Assembly: GCF_900130065.1 (NCBI RefSeq)
Contig: NZ_FQXV01000004.1
Span: forward strand, 124,001-188,000
From: Sporobacter termitidis DSM 10068
Lineage (GTDB): Bacteria > Bacillota > Clostridia > Oscillospirales > Oscillospiraceae
Direction: 5' to 3'
Length of the DNA stretch: 64,000 nucleotides
Shown here one piece after another: positions 1-8,600 of this stretch (position 1 is the stretch's first letter; each line of letters begins with the position of its first letter). The position numbers and the translations under genes are program-made. The notes beneath the pieces are model-generated. The model did no database searches and was not told the DNA's origin. It saw only the letters and a list, made by a program, of their open reading frames with translations.

Positions 1-23
1 CTTAGTATTGAGAGGGTACACCT

Positions 24-1022
24 ATGACAATGAAGCTTCTTACCGCTTTTCTCCTGTCACTGGGCGTTACGGCGGTCTGCGGCCTCGTTCTTGTTCCGCT
101 GCTGCGCCGTAAAAAGGCCGGCCAGATGATCCGCGAGGACGGACCTGTCTGGCACAGAAGCAAGCAGGGAACGCCCACGATGGGCGGGCTGATGTTTATC
201 ATCGGCATCGCCGTGACCTGTGTGACCGTCGGTTTCGGTGAAATGCGGCAAGGAGAACTCGGGCACATTTATATCCTTGTTTTCGCGCTGATTTTCGCAT
301 TTATCGGCTTTCTGGACGACTATGAAAAGCTCGTCAAAAAACGCAATCTCGGCCTGACGGCACTGCAGAAATTTCTGCTGCAGCTGGCCGCCGCCGTCGT
401 GTTCGTGCTTTTGATGCGCCTGACTGGGCATCTGACGCCGAACCTCTATATACCGTTCTGGAATGTTTCGGTGATCATTCCCGAGCCGGTGTATTTCGTT
501 CTGGCGGCGTTTGTCATCGTCGGCACAGTCAACGCCGTGAACATCACCGACGGCGTCGACGGACTGGCGACCGGCGTCTCTATTCCCGTCGCCGTCTGCT
601 ATGGAGCGGTCGCGGTCGCGTGGGGCCTTACCTACACGTATCTCGGCATCGTCGCCGCCGCGCTGTGCGGGGGGCTTATCGGTTTCCTGCTGTTTAACTT
701 CCATCCGGCCCGCGTGTTCATGGGGGACACCGGTTCGCTGTTTCTGGGCGGCATCATCTGCGCTATGGCCTTTGCCATGGACGCGCCGCTGATACTCGTC
801 CCCCTCGGCATCGTCTACATTGTGGAAACGCTCTCCGATATCATCCAGATCGTCTACTTCAAAGCGACGAAGGGAAAGCGCATCTTCAAGATGGCGCCGC
901 TGCACCATCACTTTGAAATGAGCGGATGGAGCGAATACAAGCTGTTCGCCGTATTTACCCTCGTTTCCGCCATTTTTGCCGTCGTTTCCTTTTTCGCGGT
1001 GAGCGCGCGTTTTTCCCTTTGA
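24..1022 (+). CDS. mraY: Phospho-N-acetylmuramoyl-pentapeptide-transferase MraY
   Basis: Makes lipid I at the cytoplasmic membrane by moving phospho-MurNAc-pentapeptide from UDP to undecaprenyl phosphate. The 332-residue polytopic protein shows the family signatures in order: DDYEK near residue 98, NITDGVDGL near 173, HPARVFMGDTGSL near 230 and PLHHHFE near 290; these carry the catalytic Asp residues and the C-terminal His cluster. Start ATG at 24 follows a purine-rich GAGAGGG. It opens a division/cell-wall run with ftsW, murG, murA, ftsQ and ftsZ. murD, common between mraY and ftsW in other Firmicutes, is absent from the window. Confidence 0.97.
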   Translation: MTMKLLTAFLLSLGVTAVCGLVLVPLLRRKKAGQMIREDGPVWHRSKQGTPTMGGLMFIIGIAVTCVTVGFGEMRQGELGHIYILVFALIFAFIGFLDDYEKLVKKRNLGLTALQKFLLQLAAAVVFVLLMRLTGHLTPNLYIPFWNVSVIIPEPVYFVLAAFVIVGTVNAVNITDGVDGLATGVSIPVAVCYGAVAVAWGLTYTYLGIVAAALCGGLIGFLLFNFHPARVFMGDTGSLFLGGIICAMAFAMDAPLILVPLGIVYIVETLSDIIQIVYFKATKGKRIFKMAPLHHHFEMSGWSEYKLFAVFTLVSAIFAVVSFFAVSARFSL

Positions 1023-1041
1023 GGGCGCCGCGCTGGAAGTA

Positions 1042-1062
1042 GGGCAAGGGCTCTGCCCTTGC
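1042..1062. repeat. GGCAAGGG/CCCTTGCC hairpin between mraY and ftsW
   Basis: An 8-bp perfect inverted repeat (GGCAAGGG, loop CTCTG, CCCTTGCC) lies in the 80-bp gap between mraY and ftsW. It has no T-run after it, so it is not an obvious terminator. It resembles the other small palindromic insertions in this window. Confidence 0.5.
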
Positions 1063-1103
1063 CGTGGCCCACTGTTGTAAGTATTTTCCTGGGAGGGCGC
1101 ATC

Positions 1104-2297
1104 ATGAAAACATACAGGACGGCGCGGGCGGCCGCGGGCACGGCGGTACCAAGGCGTCCCGTGGAGCAGCTCCGCGACTACAGGGCGGACGAAAAGGTCA
1201 GACGGGGCAGCTTCGACCTGCCGTTTTTTGTGCTGACGCTGGTGATCCTCGCCATAGGCGTCGTCATGGTGCTCTCGGCAAGCTTTGCCCGCGATTATTA
1301 CACCAACGGAAACCCGCTTCAGCATTTTTCCAGGCAAATTATTTTCGCCATCACCGGCGTCGTGCTCATGGTCATCGTATCCACTTTGAAGGTCGCTACT
1401 CTCCGCAAATTCGCGTTCCCGCTGATGGTCATTTCTCTGCTGCTGCTGGCCTCCGTGCCTGTCATCGGGTCGGAGGAAAACGGCGCGCGGCGGTGGATCA
1501 ATCTTGGCTTTACAACGTTTCAGCCGTCGGAAATCGCGAAGCTTGCCGAGGTGCTGATGTTTGCCGTCATGATCTGCACCTACAAGGAAAAAATGAAGAC
1601 GTTCAAGTACGGCGTCGCGCCGTTTATGGCGGTCGTCGTCGTCATTGTCGGCCTTCTGTATCTGGAACCGCACCTTTCGGCTTCCGTCATCGTGATCGCT
1701 CTGGCCGCGATTATGATGTTCGCGGGGGGAACGAAAATGAAGTGGTTTCTGCTGGCGGGCGGTGTTATAATTTTAGTTGCGTATCTCACCATATCCAAGA
1801 TGGACTACGCCAGCAGCCGAATTACCGCGTGGCTGCATCCGGAGAATGACCCGGGTGACAGCGCCTATCAAATTCTGCAGTCGCTGTACGCCATCGGCTC
1901 GGGCGGCCTGATGGGGCTTGGCCTCGGCCAGGGCAGGCAAAAATACCTCTATCTCCCGGAGGAGCACAACGACTATATTTTTGCCATCGTGTGCGAGGAG
2001 CTCGGCTACGTCGGCGCCATTTTGATCCTATTGCTGTTTGCGCTGCTCATCGTCCGCGGCTTCTGGCTGGCGCTCCACGCCAGGGACCGGTTCGGCTCAC
2101 TTGTGGTCACGGGGCTGTCGAGCCTTCTGGCAATCCAGGTATTCCTGAACGTCGCCGTTGTGACGAATCTGCTGCCGAGTACCGGCATATCCCTGCCGTT
2201 CTTCAGCTACGGCGGCACGGCGCTGTGGATTCAGCTCGTAGAGATGGGCATCATTCTCTCAATATCCAGGGATATTCCGATTGTCAAAGCCGGATAG
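1104..2297 (+). CDS. ftsW: SEDS-family peptidoglycan polymerase FtsW (or SpoVE-like)
   Basis: SEDS glycosyltransferase that polymerises lipid II at the septum together with a class B PBP. Start ATG at 1104 is preferred over an in-frame ATG at 1059 because GGGAGG lies 7 nt upstream. The 397-residue protein has a basic N-terminal cytoplasmic tail of about 45 residues, then about ten hydrophobic segments, the FQPSEIAKLA motif, CEELGYVGA, and the C-terminal TGISLPFFSYGGT signature. Sequence alone does not separate FtsW from the sporulation paralogue SpoVE; its place in the dcw cluster favours the division role, with SpoVE the alternative. Confidence 0.93.
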   Translation: MKTYRTARAAAGTAVPRRPVEQLRDYRADEKVRRGSFDLPFFVLTLVILAIGVVMVLSASFARDYYTNGNPLQHFSRQIIFAITGVVLMVIVSTLKVATLRKFAFPLMVISLLLLASVPVIGSEENGARRWINLGFTTFQPSEIAKLAEVLMFAVMICTYKEKMKTFKYGVAPFMAVVVVIVGLLYLEPHLSASVIVIALAAIMMFAGGTKMKWFLLAGGVIILVAYLTISKMDYASSRITAWLHPENDPGDSAYQILQSLYAIGSGGLMGLGLGQGRQKYLYLPEEHNDYIFAIVCEELGYVGAILILLLFALLIVRGFWLALHARDRFGSLVVTGLSSLLAIQVFLNVAVVTNLLPSTGISLPFFSYGGTALWIQLVEMGIILSISRDIPIVKAG

Positions 2298-2320
2298 ATT
2301 ATTTTGCCGGAGGAGTAACG

Positions 2321-3442
2321 ATGAGATTTCTGTTTACATGCGGTGGGACGGCCGGCCATATCAATCCGGCACTCGCCCTGGCTGACGAAATCAAGCGCAC
2401 CATGCCGGACTCAAAGATACTTTTCGTGGGTTCGGGCAGGCGCATGGAGAACAGACTGATCCCTCAAGCGGGCTATGATATCAAAAATATAAAAATCAGC
2501 GGCTTCGAGCGCGGCGTAACGCCGAATAAGCTCATCCGCAATTTCAAGAACCTGCGCAGCCTGGCGTCGGCGGCGGCGCAGTCGTCGGAAATCATTCGTA
2601 TTTTCACGCCCGACGTGGCCATCGGCACAGGCGGCTACGTCTGCTATCCCGTTTTGAAAAAGGCCGCCCAGCTCGGCATTCCGACAATTCTCCACGAGTC
2701 GAACGCCGTACCGGGGCTCACGACAAAAATGCTCATGAAAACGGTGGACAAGGTGCTTGTCGCCTTTCCCGGCGTTGAGAACCAGTACAGATATCCCGGC
2801 AAGGTCATTTTCACCGGCACGCCGGTCAGAGGCAGCTTTCTGACGCAGACGAAGCATACGGCCCGGATGGCTCTCGGCGTGGACGGGCGGCCGCTCGTGG
2901 TCTCGTTCTGGGGGTCGCTGGGCGCCGAAAAAATGAATGAAGTCATCTCCGATTTTATCGCTCTGGACATCGAGAGCAGATTGTTTAACCATATCCACGC
3001 CACCGGCGGCAACGACGCCGTGATGGCGGCGCTGAAAAAGCGCCTGCACGATAAAACGGCAGGCGCCCGTATCCCCGAGTGGATCGATATAAGGACGTAC
3101 ATTGACAACATGGCGGCCGTCATGGCGGCATCCGACCTCATTTTGTGCCGGGGCGGCGCTTCAACGCTGGCGGAGCTTGCCCTTATGGGAAAACCGGCCG
3201 TCATCGTGCCCTCTCCCAACGTCACCAATAACCATCAGGAGAAAAACGCGCTCCAGCTTGCCAAAATAGGCGGCGCCGTCGTCATGTATGAAAAGGACTG
3301 CACGGGAGAGACACTGTATCAGACCGTTAAAACGCTGCTGGCGGACAAGTCGGCGCTGAACGATATGGCCGCCGCAATGAAGAAGGCCGGCGTCCCGGAT
3401 TCGGCAAATAAAATCGTCGATCTGATTATTTCCATGTGCTGA
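2321..3442 (+). CDS. murG: UDP-GlcNAc:undecaprenyl-PP-MurNAc-pentapeptide GlcNAc transferase MurG
   Basis: Converts lipid I to lipid II on the inner membrane face. The 373-residue GT28 protein begins at ATG 2321 behind CCGGAGGAG. A much longer upstream open frame overlaps ftsW and is rejected. Visible motifs are the N-terminal GGTAGHINPALALADE (G-loop), HESNAVPGLTTKML in the first domain, and the donor-binding CRGGASTLAELALMGKP followed by NNHQEKNA in the second Rossmann domain. It follows ftsW by 23 nt and is probably cotranscribed with it. Confidence 0.97.
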   Translation: MRFLFTCGGTAGHINPALALADEIKRTMPDSKILFVGSGRRMENRLIPQAGYDIKNIKISGFERGVTPNKLIRNFKNLRSLASAAAQSSEIIRIFTPDVAIGTGGYVCYPVLKKAAQLGIPTILHESNAVPGLTTKMLMKTVDKVLVAFPGVENQYRYPGKVIFTGTPVRGSFLTQTKHTARMALGVDGRPLVVSFWGSLGAEKMNEVISDFIALDIESRLFNHIHATGGNDAVMAALKKRLHDKTAGARIPEWIDIRTYIDNMAAVMAASDLILCRGGASTLAELALMGKPAVIVPSPNVTNNHQEKNALQLAKIGGAVVMYEKDCTGETLYQTVKTLLADKSALNDMAAAMKKAGVPDSANKIVDLIISMC

Positions 3443-3513
3443 TTAACGGAAAACAACCTCCGAACATAGTATACGGCATACGGATCATTCTATGCTGTTT
3501 TCGGGGGTTGACT

Positions 3514-4767
3514 ATGAGTATCATACGTATTGATGGCGGAAGACGGCTTTCCGGGAGTATTCCCGTGCACGGGGCAAAAAACAGCGTTCTGCCGATTATG
3601 GCGGCGGCGCTTTTGGCATGTGGCGAAACAGTCATACATAATTGCCCCAATTTAAGCGACGTCGACGCGGCAATCAGGATCCTCGCGCATTTGGGCTGTA
3701 CCGTTGCCCGCGAGGGCGAAAAGGTTTATGTCGATTCAAAAACGCTGACGCGGAGCGATATTCCGCATGATCTCATGAAAGAAATGCGCTCTTCCGTTAT
3801 CTTCCTCGGCGCGATCCTCGCCCGTCTGGGTGAGGCGGTGCTCTCCATGCCGGGCGGATGCGAGCTCGGCCCGCGGCCGATCGATCTGCACCTCTCGGCG
3901 CTGCGCGCCATGGGCGCCGAAATCGAAGAGGACGGCGGAAATATCGTCTGCAAGGCGAAAAAGCTTCATGGCTGCCGTATTAATCTGGCGCTGCCCAGCG
4001 TCGGCGCGACGGAGAACACCATGCTGGCCGCCTCGCGGTGCGAGGGAACCACGATCATCACAAACGCGGCCTGCGAGCCTGAAATCTGGGACCTTCAGAG
4101 TTATCTGCGCCGCCTCGGCGTCAATGTACACGGCGCCGGCACGCCGGTCGTCACCATTGAGGGCAGCATACAGAAGGGGAGCATGGAGCATTGGGTCATC
4201 CCGGACCGGATTGTCGCCGCAACTTACCTCGCCTGCGCCGCGGCGTCGGGCGGTAGCGTGGAACTCACCGGCGTCATGCCGGGGCATCTGTCCACGGTAA
4301 CGGATGTCCTCGGCGAGATGGGCTGCGGCCTCATGCTGGGCGAGAACACGATCTACATCAGTGCCGATAAGCCCAGAAAAGCGGCCCGGCCGATTGAAAC
4401 GAAGCCGTATCCCGGCTTCCCGACGGACGCCCAGCCCCCGATCATGGCGGCGAGCCTGACGGCGCAGGGGACCACGGTTTTCGTGGAAAACATTTTCGAG
4501 AACAGATACCGCCATGTGGCGGAGCTTTTACGCATGGGCGCCGATATCAAGACGGAAGGGCGTGTTGCCATCGTCAGCGGCGTTCCAAGGCTGCACGGCG
4601 CGCCGATTACCTCCACCGACCTGCGCGGCGGCGCCTCGCTTCTTGTAGCAGCGCTCGGCGCGGAGGGCGTAACGGAGATCGCGGGCGTCCATCATATTGA
4701 CAGGGGATACGACAATATTGTCGCTGCGCTCGAATCGCTTGGCGCGGATATTTTAAGACTCGACTGA
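3514..4767 (+). CDS. murA: UDP-N-acetylglucosamine 1-carboxyvinyltransferase MurA
   Basis: First committed step of peptidoglycan synthesis, enolpyruvyl transfer from PEP to UDP-GlcNAc. The start ATG at 3514 lies behind GGGGGTTG; the frame is open further upstream but that part overlaps murG. The 417-residue protein begins MSIIRIDGG and has the KN of the substrate site (GAKNSVLP near residue 21) and the catalytic loop PGGCELGPRPIDLH. The reactive cysteine is Cys116, so the fosfomycin-targeted residue is intact. Length is normal for the family. Confidence 0.97.
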   Translation: MSIIRIDGGRRLSGSIPVHGAKNSVLPIMAAALLACGETVIHNCPNLSDVDAAIRILAHLGCTVAREGEKVYVDSKTLTRSDIPHDLMKEMRSSVIFLGAILARLGEAVLSMPGGCELGPRPIDLHLSALRAMGAEIEEDGGNIVCKAKKLHGCRINLALPSVGATENTMLAASRCEGTTIITNAACEPEIWDLQSYLRRLGVNVHGAGTPVVTIEGSIQKGSMEHWVIPDRIVAATYLACAAASGGSVELTGVMPGHLSTVTDVLGEMGCGLMLGENTIYISADKPRKAARPIETKPYPGFPTDAQPPIMAASLTAQGTTVFVENIFENRYRHVAELLRMGADIKTEGRVAIVSGVPRLHGAPITSTDLRGGASLLVAALGAEGVTEIAGVHHIDRGYDNIVAALESLGADILRLD

Positions 4768-4788
4768 TACGAAAGAAGGGGAAGAGGA

Positions 4789-5550
4789 ATGGCGGACGAC
4801 AAATATTACAGGCGGCGCAGACGGGGCGCCGTCTTATATACGCCGATCGCCGCAATTCTGATCATCGTCATCGTGATTTTTGGAATCAGCGTATTTTTTC
4901 GCATTTCCGACATCGAGGTAAAAGGCGCGGGAAAATATACGGTGGATCAGATCATATCGGCATCCGGGATCAAAATCGGGGATAACCTTGTTTTTATCGA
5001 CCCGGGTGCCGTCGCCGCAGCCATCAAAACGAACCTGCCGTATTTGAGTGATGTGCAGATCAGCAAAATCGTACCGGACAAGATCGCCATCAATGTGACG
5101 GAAAGCCAGCCGCTGGCCGCCGTCAGTGTCGACAACACCTGGTATATCATTGACCAGAAGGCCAGAGTGCTGGAAAAGACGGACAGCGCCACGGCCCAGG
5201 GAAAGATCAGTGTCACCGGCCTCATCCCCACGGACGCCCCCGTCGGCCGCCAGCTCGCGGTGGGTGACGGCGAGCAGACAAAGCTCCTTTATCTGGCAAA
5301 CGTGCTCTCGGCCATCCAGAACGCCGGAATCTCCGGCGACGTCCAGTCGGTCGACGTATCCAATATCGGCAATATCCAGTTCAGCTACGGCCGCTTTACG
5401 GTAATTATGGGAACCGGCGAGGACGCGGATTATAAGATGGTCAAGCTCCATGACGTCATTGCGACGCTTGAGCCGGACGATACGGGCAAGATCGACGTAT
5501 CTCAGGATGCTCCCGTAACAGCGAGATTTATCCCGGTTACGCCGAATTAA
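4789..5550 (+). CDS. ftsQ: Cell division protein FtsQ/DivIB
   Basis: Bitopic divisome protein that bridges the FtsW/FtsI synthase with FtsL and FtsB/DivIC. The 253-residue protein has a short very basic N-terminus (YYRRRRRGAV), one membrane anchor at about residues 18-38, and an extracytoplasmic POTRA domain starting FRISDIEVKGAGKYT, then the FtsQ beta domain (VPDKIAINVTESQPLAAV). A GAAGGGGAAGAGG site precedes the ATG. It lies between murA and ftsZ, the usual place. Confidence 0.92.
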   Translation: MADDKYYRRRRRGAVLYTPIAAILIIVIVIFGISVFFRISDIEVKGAGKYTVDQIISASGIKIGDNLVFIDPGAVAAAIKTNLPYLSDVQISKIVPDKIAINVTESQPLAAVSVDNTWYIIDQKARVLEKTDSATAQGKISVTGLIPTDAPVGRQLAVGDGEQTKLLYLANVLSAIQNAGISGDVQSVDVSNIGNIQFSYGRFTVIMGTGEDADYKMVKLHDVIATLEPDDTGKIDVSQDAPVTARFIPVTPN

Positions 5551-5625
5551 AGTACTTTTTGCCCTAAATTTAGCAAAAAAACACAAAATATGCAACAAAA
5601 CTGTAAATAAATATTATGTGAACTA

Positions 5626-5654
5626 TTGACCTTGACAGAAAATCGTTATAGAAT
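5626..5654 (+). promoter_or_regulatory. Sigma-A type promoter for ftsZ
   Basis: TTGACC (5626-5631), 17-bp spacer, TAGAAT (5649-5654). It lies in an AT-rich 233-bp gap between ftsQ and ftsZ and leaves a leader of roughly 120 nt before the ftsZ ATG. This suggests ftsZ has its own promoter besides any read-through from the upstream run. Confidence 0.7.
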
Positions 5655-5783
5655 GATGAATAATATTGGAATAATCAATTTGGAATAATTAATAAAACTG
5701 ACTGACTGATTTTGGCGATGCTATACCATAATAAAAATGAATAGTTGCCTCAGTTCTCAATTCATATACAGGAGGATTAGAAA

Positions 5784-6908
5784 ATGTCATTATCACTCGA
5801 AAGTGGTCCGGATAATGTTGTCGTTATAAAGGTCGCCGGTATCGGCGGGGCCGGAAATAATGTCGTCAACAGAATGGTAGAAGCGGGCACACAGGGTGTT
5901 GAATTTATTTCGATCAATACGGACAAGCCGGCACTCGGCATTTCAAACGCGGATCAGAAAATACAGATTGGTGAAAAATTAACGCATGGGCAGGGCGCCG
6001 GTTCCAATCCCGAGGTCGGCAAAAAAGCGGCCGAGGAAAGCCGCAACAATATCGCCAAAGCGCTTGAAAACGCTGACATGGTGTTTATCTCCGGCGGTAT
6101 GGGCGGCGGCACCGGCACCGGCGCTTCGCCCATCGTCGCGGATATCGCCCGGGAGGCCGGCATACTTACCGTCGGCGTCGTCACAAAGCCCTTCAGCTTT
6201 GAAGGAAAGCGCCGGATGATGCAGGCGGAAGAGGGCATCAAGACGCTTTTGGGAAAGGTCGACTCGCTCCTCATCATCCCGAACGACAGGCTGAAATTTG
6301 CCACCGATCAGAAGCTGACGTTTGCCAATGCCTTTGCCATCGCCGACGATGTGCTGCGTCAGGCCGTTGTCAGCATTTCAGAGCTCATTAAAAACACGGG
6401 CTTTATCAATCTCGATTTTGCCGACGTCACCGCCATCATGAAGGACGCCGGGTTCGCGCACATGGGCGTGGGCCACGCCGCCGGGAAAAACAAGGCGGAG
6501 GAGGCCGCAAAGCAGGCTGTCTCCAGCCCGCTGATGGAAACGTCCATCGACGGGGCGCACGGCGTTCTGGTCAATATCACCGGCTCTCTGGACATTGGCC
6601 TGGAGGAAGTCGAGGCGGCGGCCTGCCTCGTTCAGCAGGCGGCGCATCCGGACGCCAATATCATCTTCGGCGCAACCTTTGACGAGACGATGGATGACGA
6701 AATACGCGTCACCGTCATCGCCACCCGTTTTGACGACAAGCCGAAAACTTACACGCCAACGGCTGGCGCTGAAAAGCCGGCCCCCGGCGTGGGCCTGTTC
6801 ACCGAGGCGGCGGAGAAGAAAGAAGCGGAAGAGCAGAAGCCGGCGCCCGAACCGGTGCAGGAAGAAGACCCCTTCGATACTATTTTCAAAATTTTCAATT
6901 CAAAATAA
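5784..6908 (+). CDS. ftsZ: Cell division GTPase FtsZ
   Basis: Tubulin homologue that forms the Z-ring at midcell. The 374-residue protein shows GIGGAGNNVVNRM near residue 19, the tubulin G-box GGGTGTGAS at 107-115, NDRLKF near 167, and the T7 loop NLDFADV near 210. A linker rich in Pro, Glu and Lys follows from about residue 318. The C-terminal tail reads DPFDTIFKIFNSK rather than the usual DIPxFLRR-type peptide that docks FtsA/SepF, so partner contacts may differ. AGGAGG precedes the ATG, and a strong terminator follows the gene. Confidence 0.98.
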   Translation: MSLSLESGPDNVVVIKVAGIGGAGNNVVNRMVEAGTQGVEFISINTDKPALGISNADQKIQIGEKLTHGQGAGSNPEVGKKAAEESRNNIAKALENADMVFISGGMGGGTGTGASPIVADIAREAGILTVGVVTKPFSFEGKRRMMQAEEGIKTLLGKVDSLLIIPNDRLKFATDQKLTFANAFAIADDVLRQAVVSISELIKNTGFINLDFADVTAIMKDAGFAHMGVGHAAGKNKAEEAAKQAVSSPLMETSIDGAHGVLVNITGSLDIGLEEVEAAACLVQQAAHPDANIIFGATFDETMDDEIRVTVIATRFDDKPKTYTPTAGAEKPAPGVGLFTEAAEKKEAEEQKPAPEPVQEEDPFDTIFKIFNSK

Positions 6909-6950
6909 CGCCCTTATGTTCGATAGGACACCGATTTACAGCTAAAAATA

Positions 6951-6985
6951 GGGACGGGCAGAGTCTCTCTGCTCGTCCCGTTTTA
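6951..6985 (+). terminator. Intrinsic terminator after ftsZ
   Basis: A 13-bp stem with one G-T wobble (GGGACGGGCAGAG at 6951-6963, loop TCT, CTCTGCTCGTCCC at 6967-6979) is followed by GTTTTAATT. It ends the division run. Confidence 0.85.
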
Positions 6986-7003
6986 ATTCAAAGAGGTGTG
7001 ACT

Positions 7004-7840
7004 ATGCCAGAAGTCAAGCGCGTCGTTAAAACCATGTATGACATCTTCAACAAGCAGCGCGTGACACGCAGCGCCGCCGCGATGTCCTACTATCTCACTA
7101 TCTCTATTTTTCCCCTGCTGATCGTTGCCTACGCCATACTGAACAGCCTGAATATCTCCAATGAGAATCTCTATAAGGTTTGGGAGCAGATACTTCCGGC
7201 CGACGTGCTCAAGATCATCCTCGGCTATCTCCAGTATGTCGGCGGCGCCAAATCGACGGCGATGCTGGTTGTCGGCATCACCGTGACGCTGACCTCGTCC
7301 TCGTCCGCGTTCGGCTCGCTGATCAGCATTATGGCGGATATCCAGGGAAAGCCGCGGTACCGCGGCTTTTGGGCCACCGTGTTCAGCGTCGTGATTTCCG
7401 TCGGCCTGCTGGCCGTCATGTATGTTTCGGGCCTTGTGATCGTGTCGGGCGAATGGCTGCTTGATTTTCTTGAAACAAAATTCGGCTTTGAGGAGCTGTT
7501 CGAGATATGGCAGTGGGTGCGCTTTGCCATACTGTTTCTGCTGCTGCTCGTCATCATTTATCTGATCTATAAGATATCCGCGCCCAGAGAGACCAGAAAG
7601 GTCCACCGCATGCCCGGGGCGCTGATCGCTTCGGTGCTGCTCGTGGCGGCCAGCGTCATTTTTTCGCATCTCATCGGCTCGGCCGCCAATTATCCGATCG
7701 TCTACGGTTCGCTGGCATCTTTTATCATCCTGATGTTCTGGATATATATCTGCAGCATTATTCTTATTATGGGAAACGTGTTCAATTTTGTCGTTTACCA
7801 TAAGAATGCCGTCGTGAGACATTTTGGAGAAACCCCTTAA
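7004..7840 (+). CDS. YihY/BrkB family inner membrane protein
   Basis: Membrane protein of the YihY/BrkB family (once annotated RNase BN); the biochemical role is not established. Start ATG at 7004 is chosen because AAGAGG lies 7 nt upstream; an in-frame GTG at 6998 is too close to that site. The 278-residue protein has the family N-terminus (RSAAAMSYYLTISIFPLLIV) and about six hydrophobic segments, with a conserved IYKISAPRETRK loop before the last pair. It sits behind the ftsZ terminator and 21 nt before mrnC. Confidence 0.85.
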   Translation: MPEVKRVVKTMYDIFNKQRVTRSAAAMSYYLTISIFPLLIVAYAILNSLNISNENLYKVWEQILPADVLKIILGYLQYVGGAKSTAMLVVGITVTLTSSSSAFGSLISIMADIQGKPRYRGFWATVFSVVISVGLLAVMYVSGLVIVSGEWLLDFLETKFGFEELFEIWQWVRFAILFLLLLVIIYLIYKISAPRETRKVHRMPGALIASVLLVAASVIFSHLIGSAANYPIVYGSLASFIILMFWIYICSIILIMGNVFNFVVYHKNAVVRHFGETP

Positions 7841-7861
7841 GTACGGAAGGAGCCAATATAA

Positions 7862-8284
7862 ATGGCGGACTACCTGGCGGTCTCAATGGCCGACGACGAC
7901 ATCAAAAATATTTCCGCGCTGGGCCTGGCCCACGTCGGGGACGCCGTTTATGAGCTGATGGTCCGCACCTGGCTTTGCGCCAGCGGCCGGGCGACAGCCA
8001 AAGGCCTCCATAAGGCGGCGATCACGTATGTCTCGGCGCCGGCGCAGGCAAGGGGAGTGCAAAAGCTCCTGCCGGTTTTGACTGAGGAGGAGCATGCCGT
8101 CTTCCGTCGCGGGCGGAACACTCGCGTCAATTCCGTGCCTCGCAACGCCACGCTGGAGGAATACCACGCCTCGACAGGCTTCGAAACCCTGTTCGGCTAC
8201 CTCTGGCTGAAGAACCGAGCGGACAGACTCAACGAGCTGTTCGAGATAATAATCGGCCCGCCCACCCGCCCGACAGAGGTATAG
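7862..8284 (+). CDS. mrnC: Mini-ribonuclease 3 (MrnC)
   Basis: RNase III-like nuclease without a dsRNA-binding domain; in Bacillus it matures 23S rRNA ends. The 140-residue protein carries the catalytic segment LGLAHVGDAVYELMVR near residue 20 with the key Asp, and a second RNase III helix with RRGRN...ATLEEYHASTGFETLFGYLWL containing the acidic pair. The last residues (GPPTRPTEV) are encoded by the start of a dispersed G-quadruplex repeat, so the native C-terminus was replaced or extended by repeat sequence. Confidence 0.93.
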   Translation: MADYLAVSMADDDIKNISALGLAHVGDAVYELMVRTWLCASGRATAKGLHKAAITYVSAPAQARGVQKLLPVLTEEEHAVFRRGRNTRVNSVPRNATLEEYHASTGFETLFGYLWLKNRADRLNELFEIIIGPPTRPTEV

Positions 8285-8330
8285 GGCTGCGCCCTATGAC
8301 CCCTTTTTGGGGCTCCGCCCCATACCCCTT
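8256..8330 (-). repeat. G-quadruplex repeat, copy 1
   Basis: C-tracts on the plus strand at 8257-8259, 8261-8263, 8265-8267 and 8269-8271 give GGGCGGGTGGGCGGG on the minus strand, a four-tract G-quadruplex motif with one-nucleotide loops. Two hairpins follow, ATAGGG/CCCTAT (8281-8297) and GGGGC/GCCCC (about 8311-8323). It overlaps the 3' end and stop of mrnC. Confidence 0.7.
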
Positions 8331-8600
8331 ATAGTCAAACCCGCGTGTCCAGCTTGGGAAGCTGACATTCTTCTGTTCCTATGTTCCGTAAAAGCGCTCT
8401 CTTTGAGGGAACTGTCGGCGTAGCCGACTGAAGGAGTTCCCAACTGCGCGCCGCAAAATGCCTGCGGCAAGTACCTCCCTCGAAGAGACGGTGGAAGGCA
8501 AACACAAATCGTAGGGGCCGCCGTCCTCGGCGGCCCCTTCCCGCTTCGCACCGCAAGGCCCCTCATCAGGTGCAGGCTTTATTAAAGAAAGGACACCGCA
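8285..8600. repeat. Gene-free 316-bp region of palindromic repeats
   Basis: No gene is supported here. It holds the hairpins of the first G-quadruplex repeat, a GGAACTGTCGGCGTAGCCGAC-type element with flanking GAGGGA/TCCCTC at about 8396-8483, and a GTAGGGGCC...GGCCCC palindrome at 8511-8537. GAAAGGACACC before 8601 is the ribosome binding site of the next gene. Confidence 0.6.

Noticed and set aside
57-1673. Long open frame on the minus strand opposite mraY and ftsW (538 codons)
   Set aside because: It is antisense to two genes with clear family signatures, has a His/Asp/Arg-rich composition typical of GC-rich shadow frames, and no ribosome binding site.
1991-2320. Extended MurG N-terminus overlapping ftsW
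   Set aside because: ATG 2321 has a strong AGGAG site and starts exactly at the conserved MRFLFTCGGTAGH.
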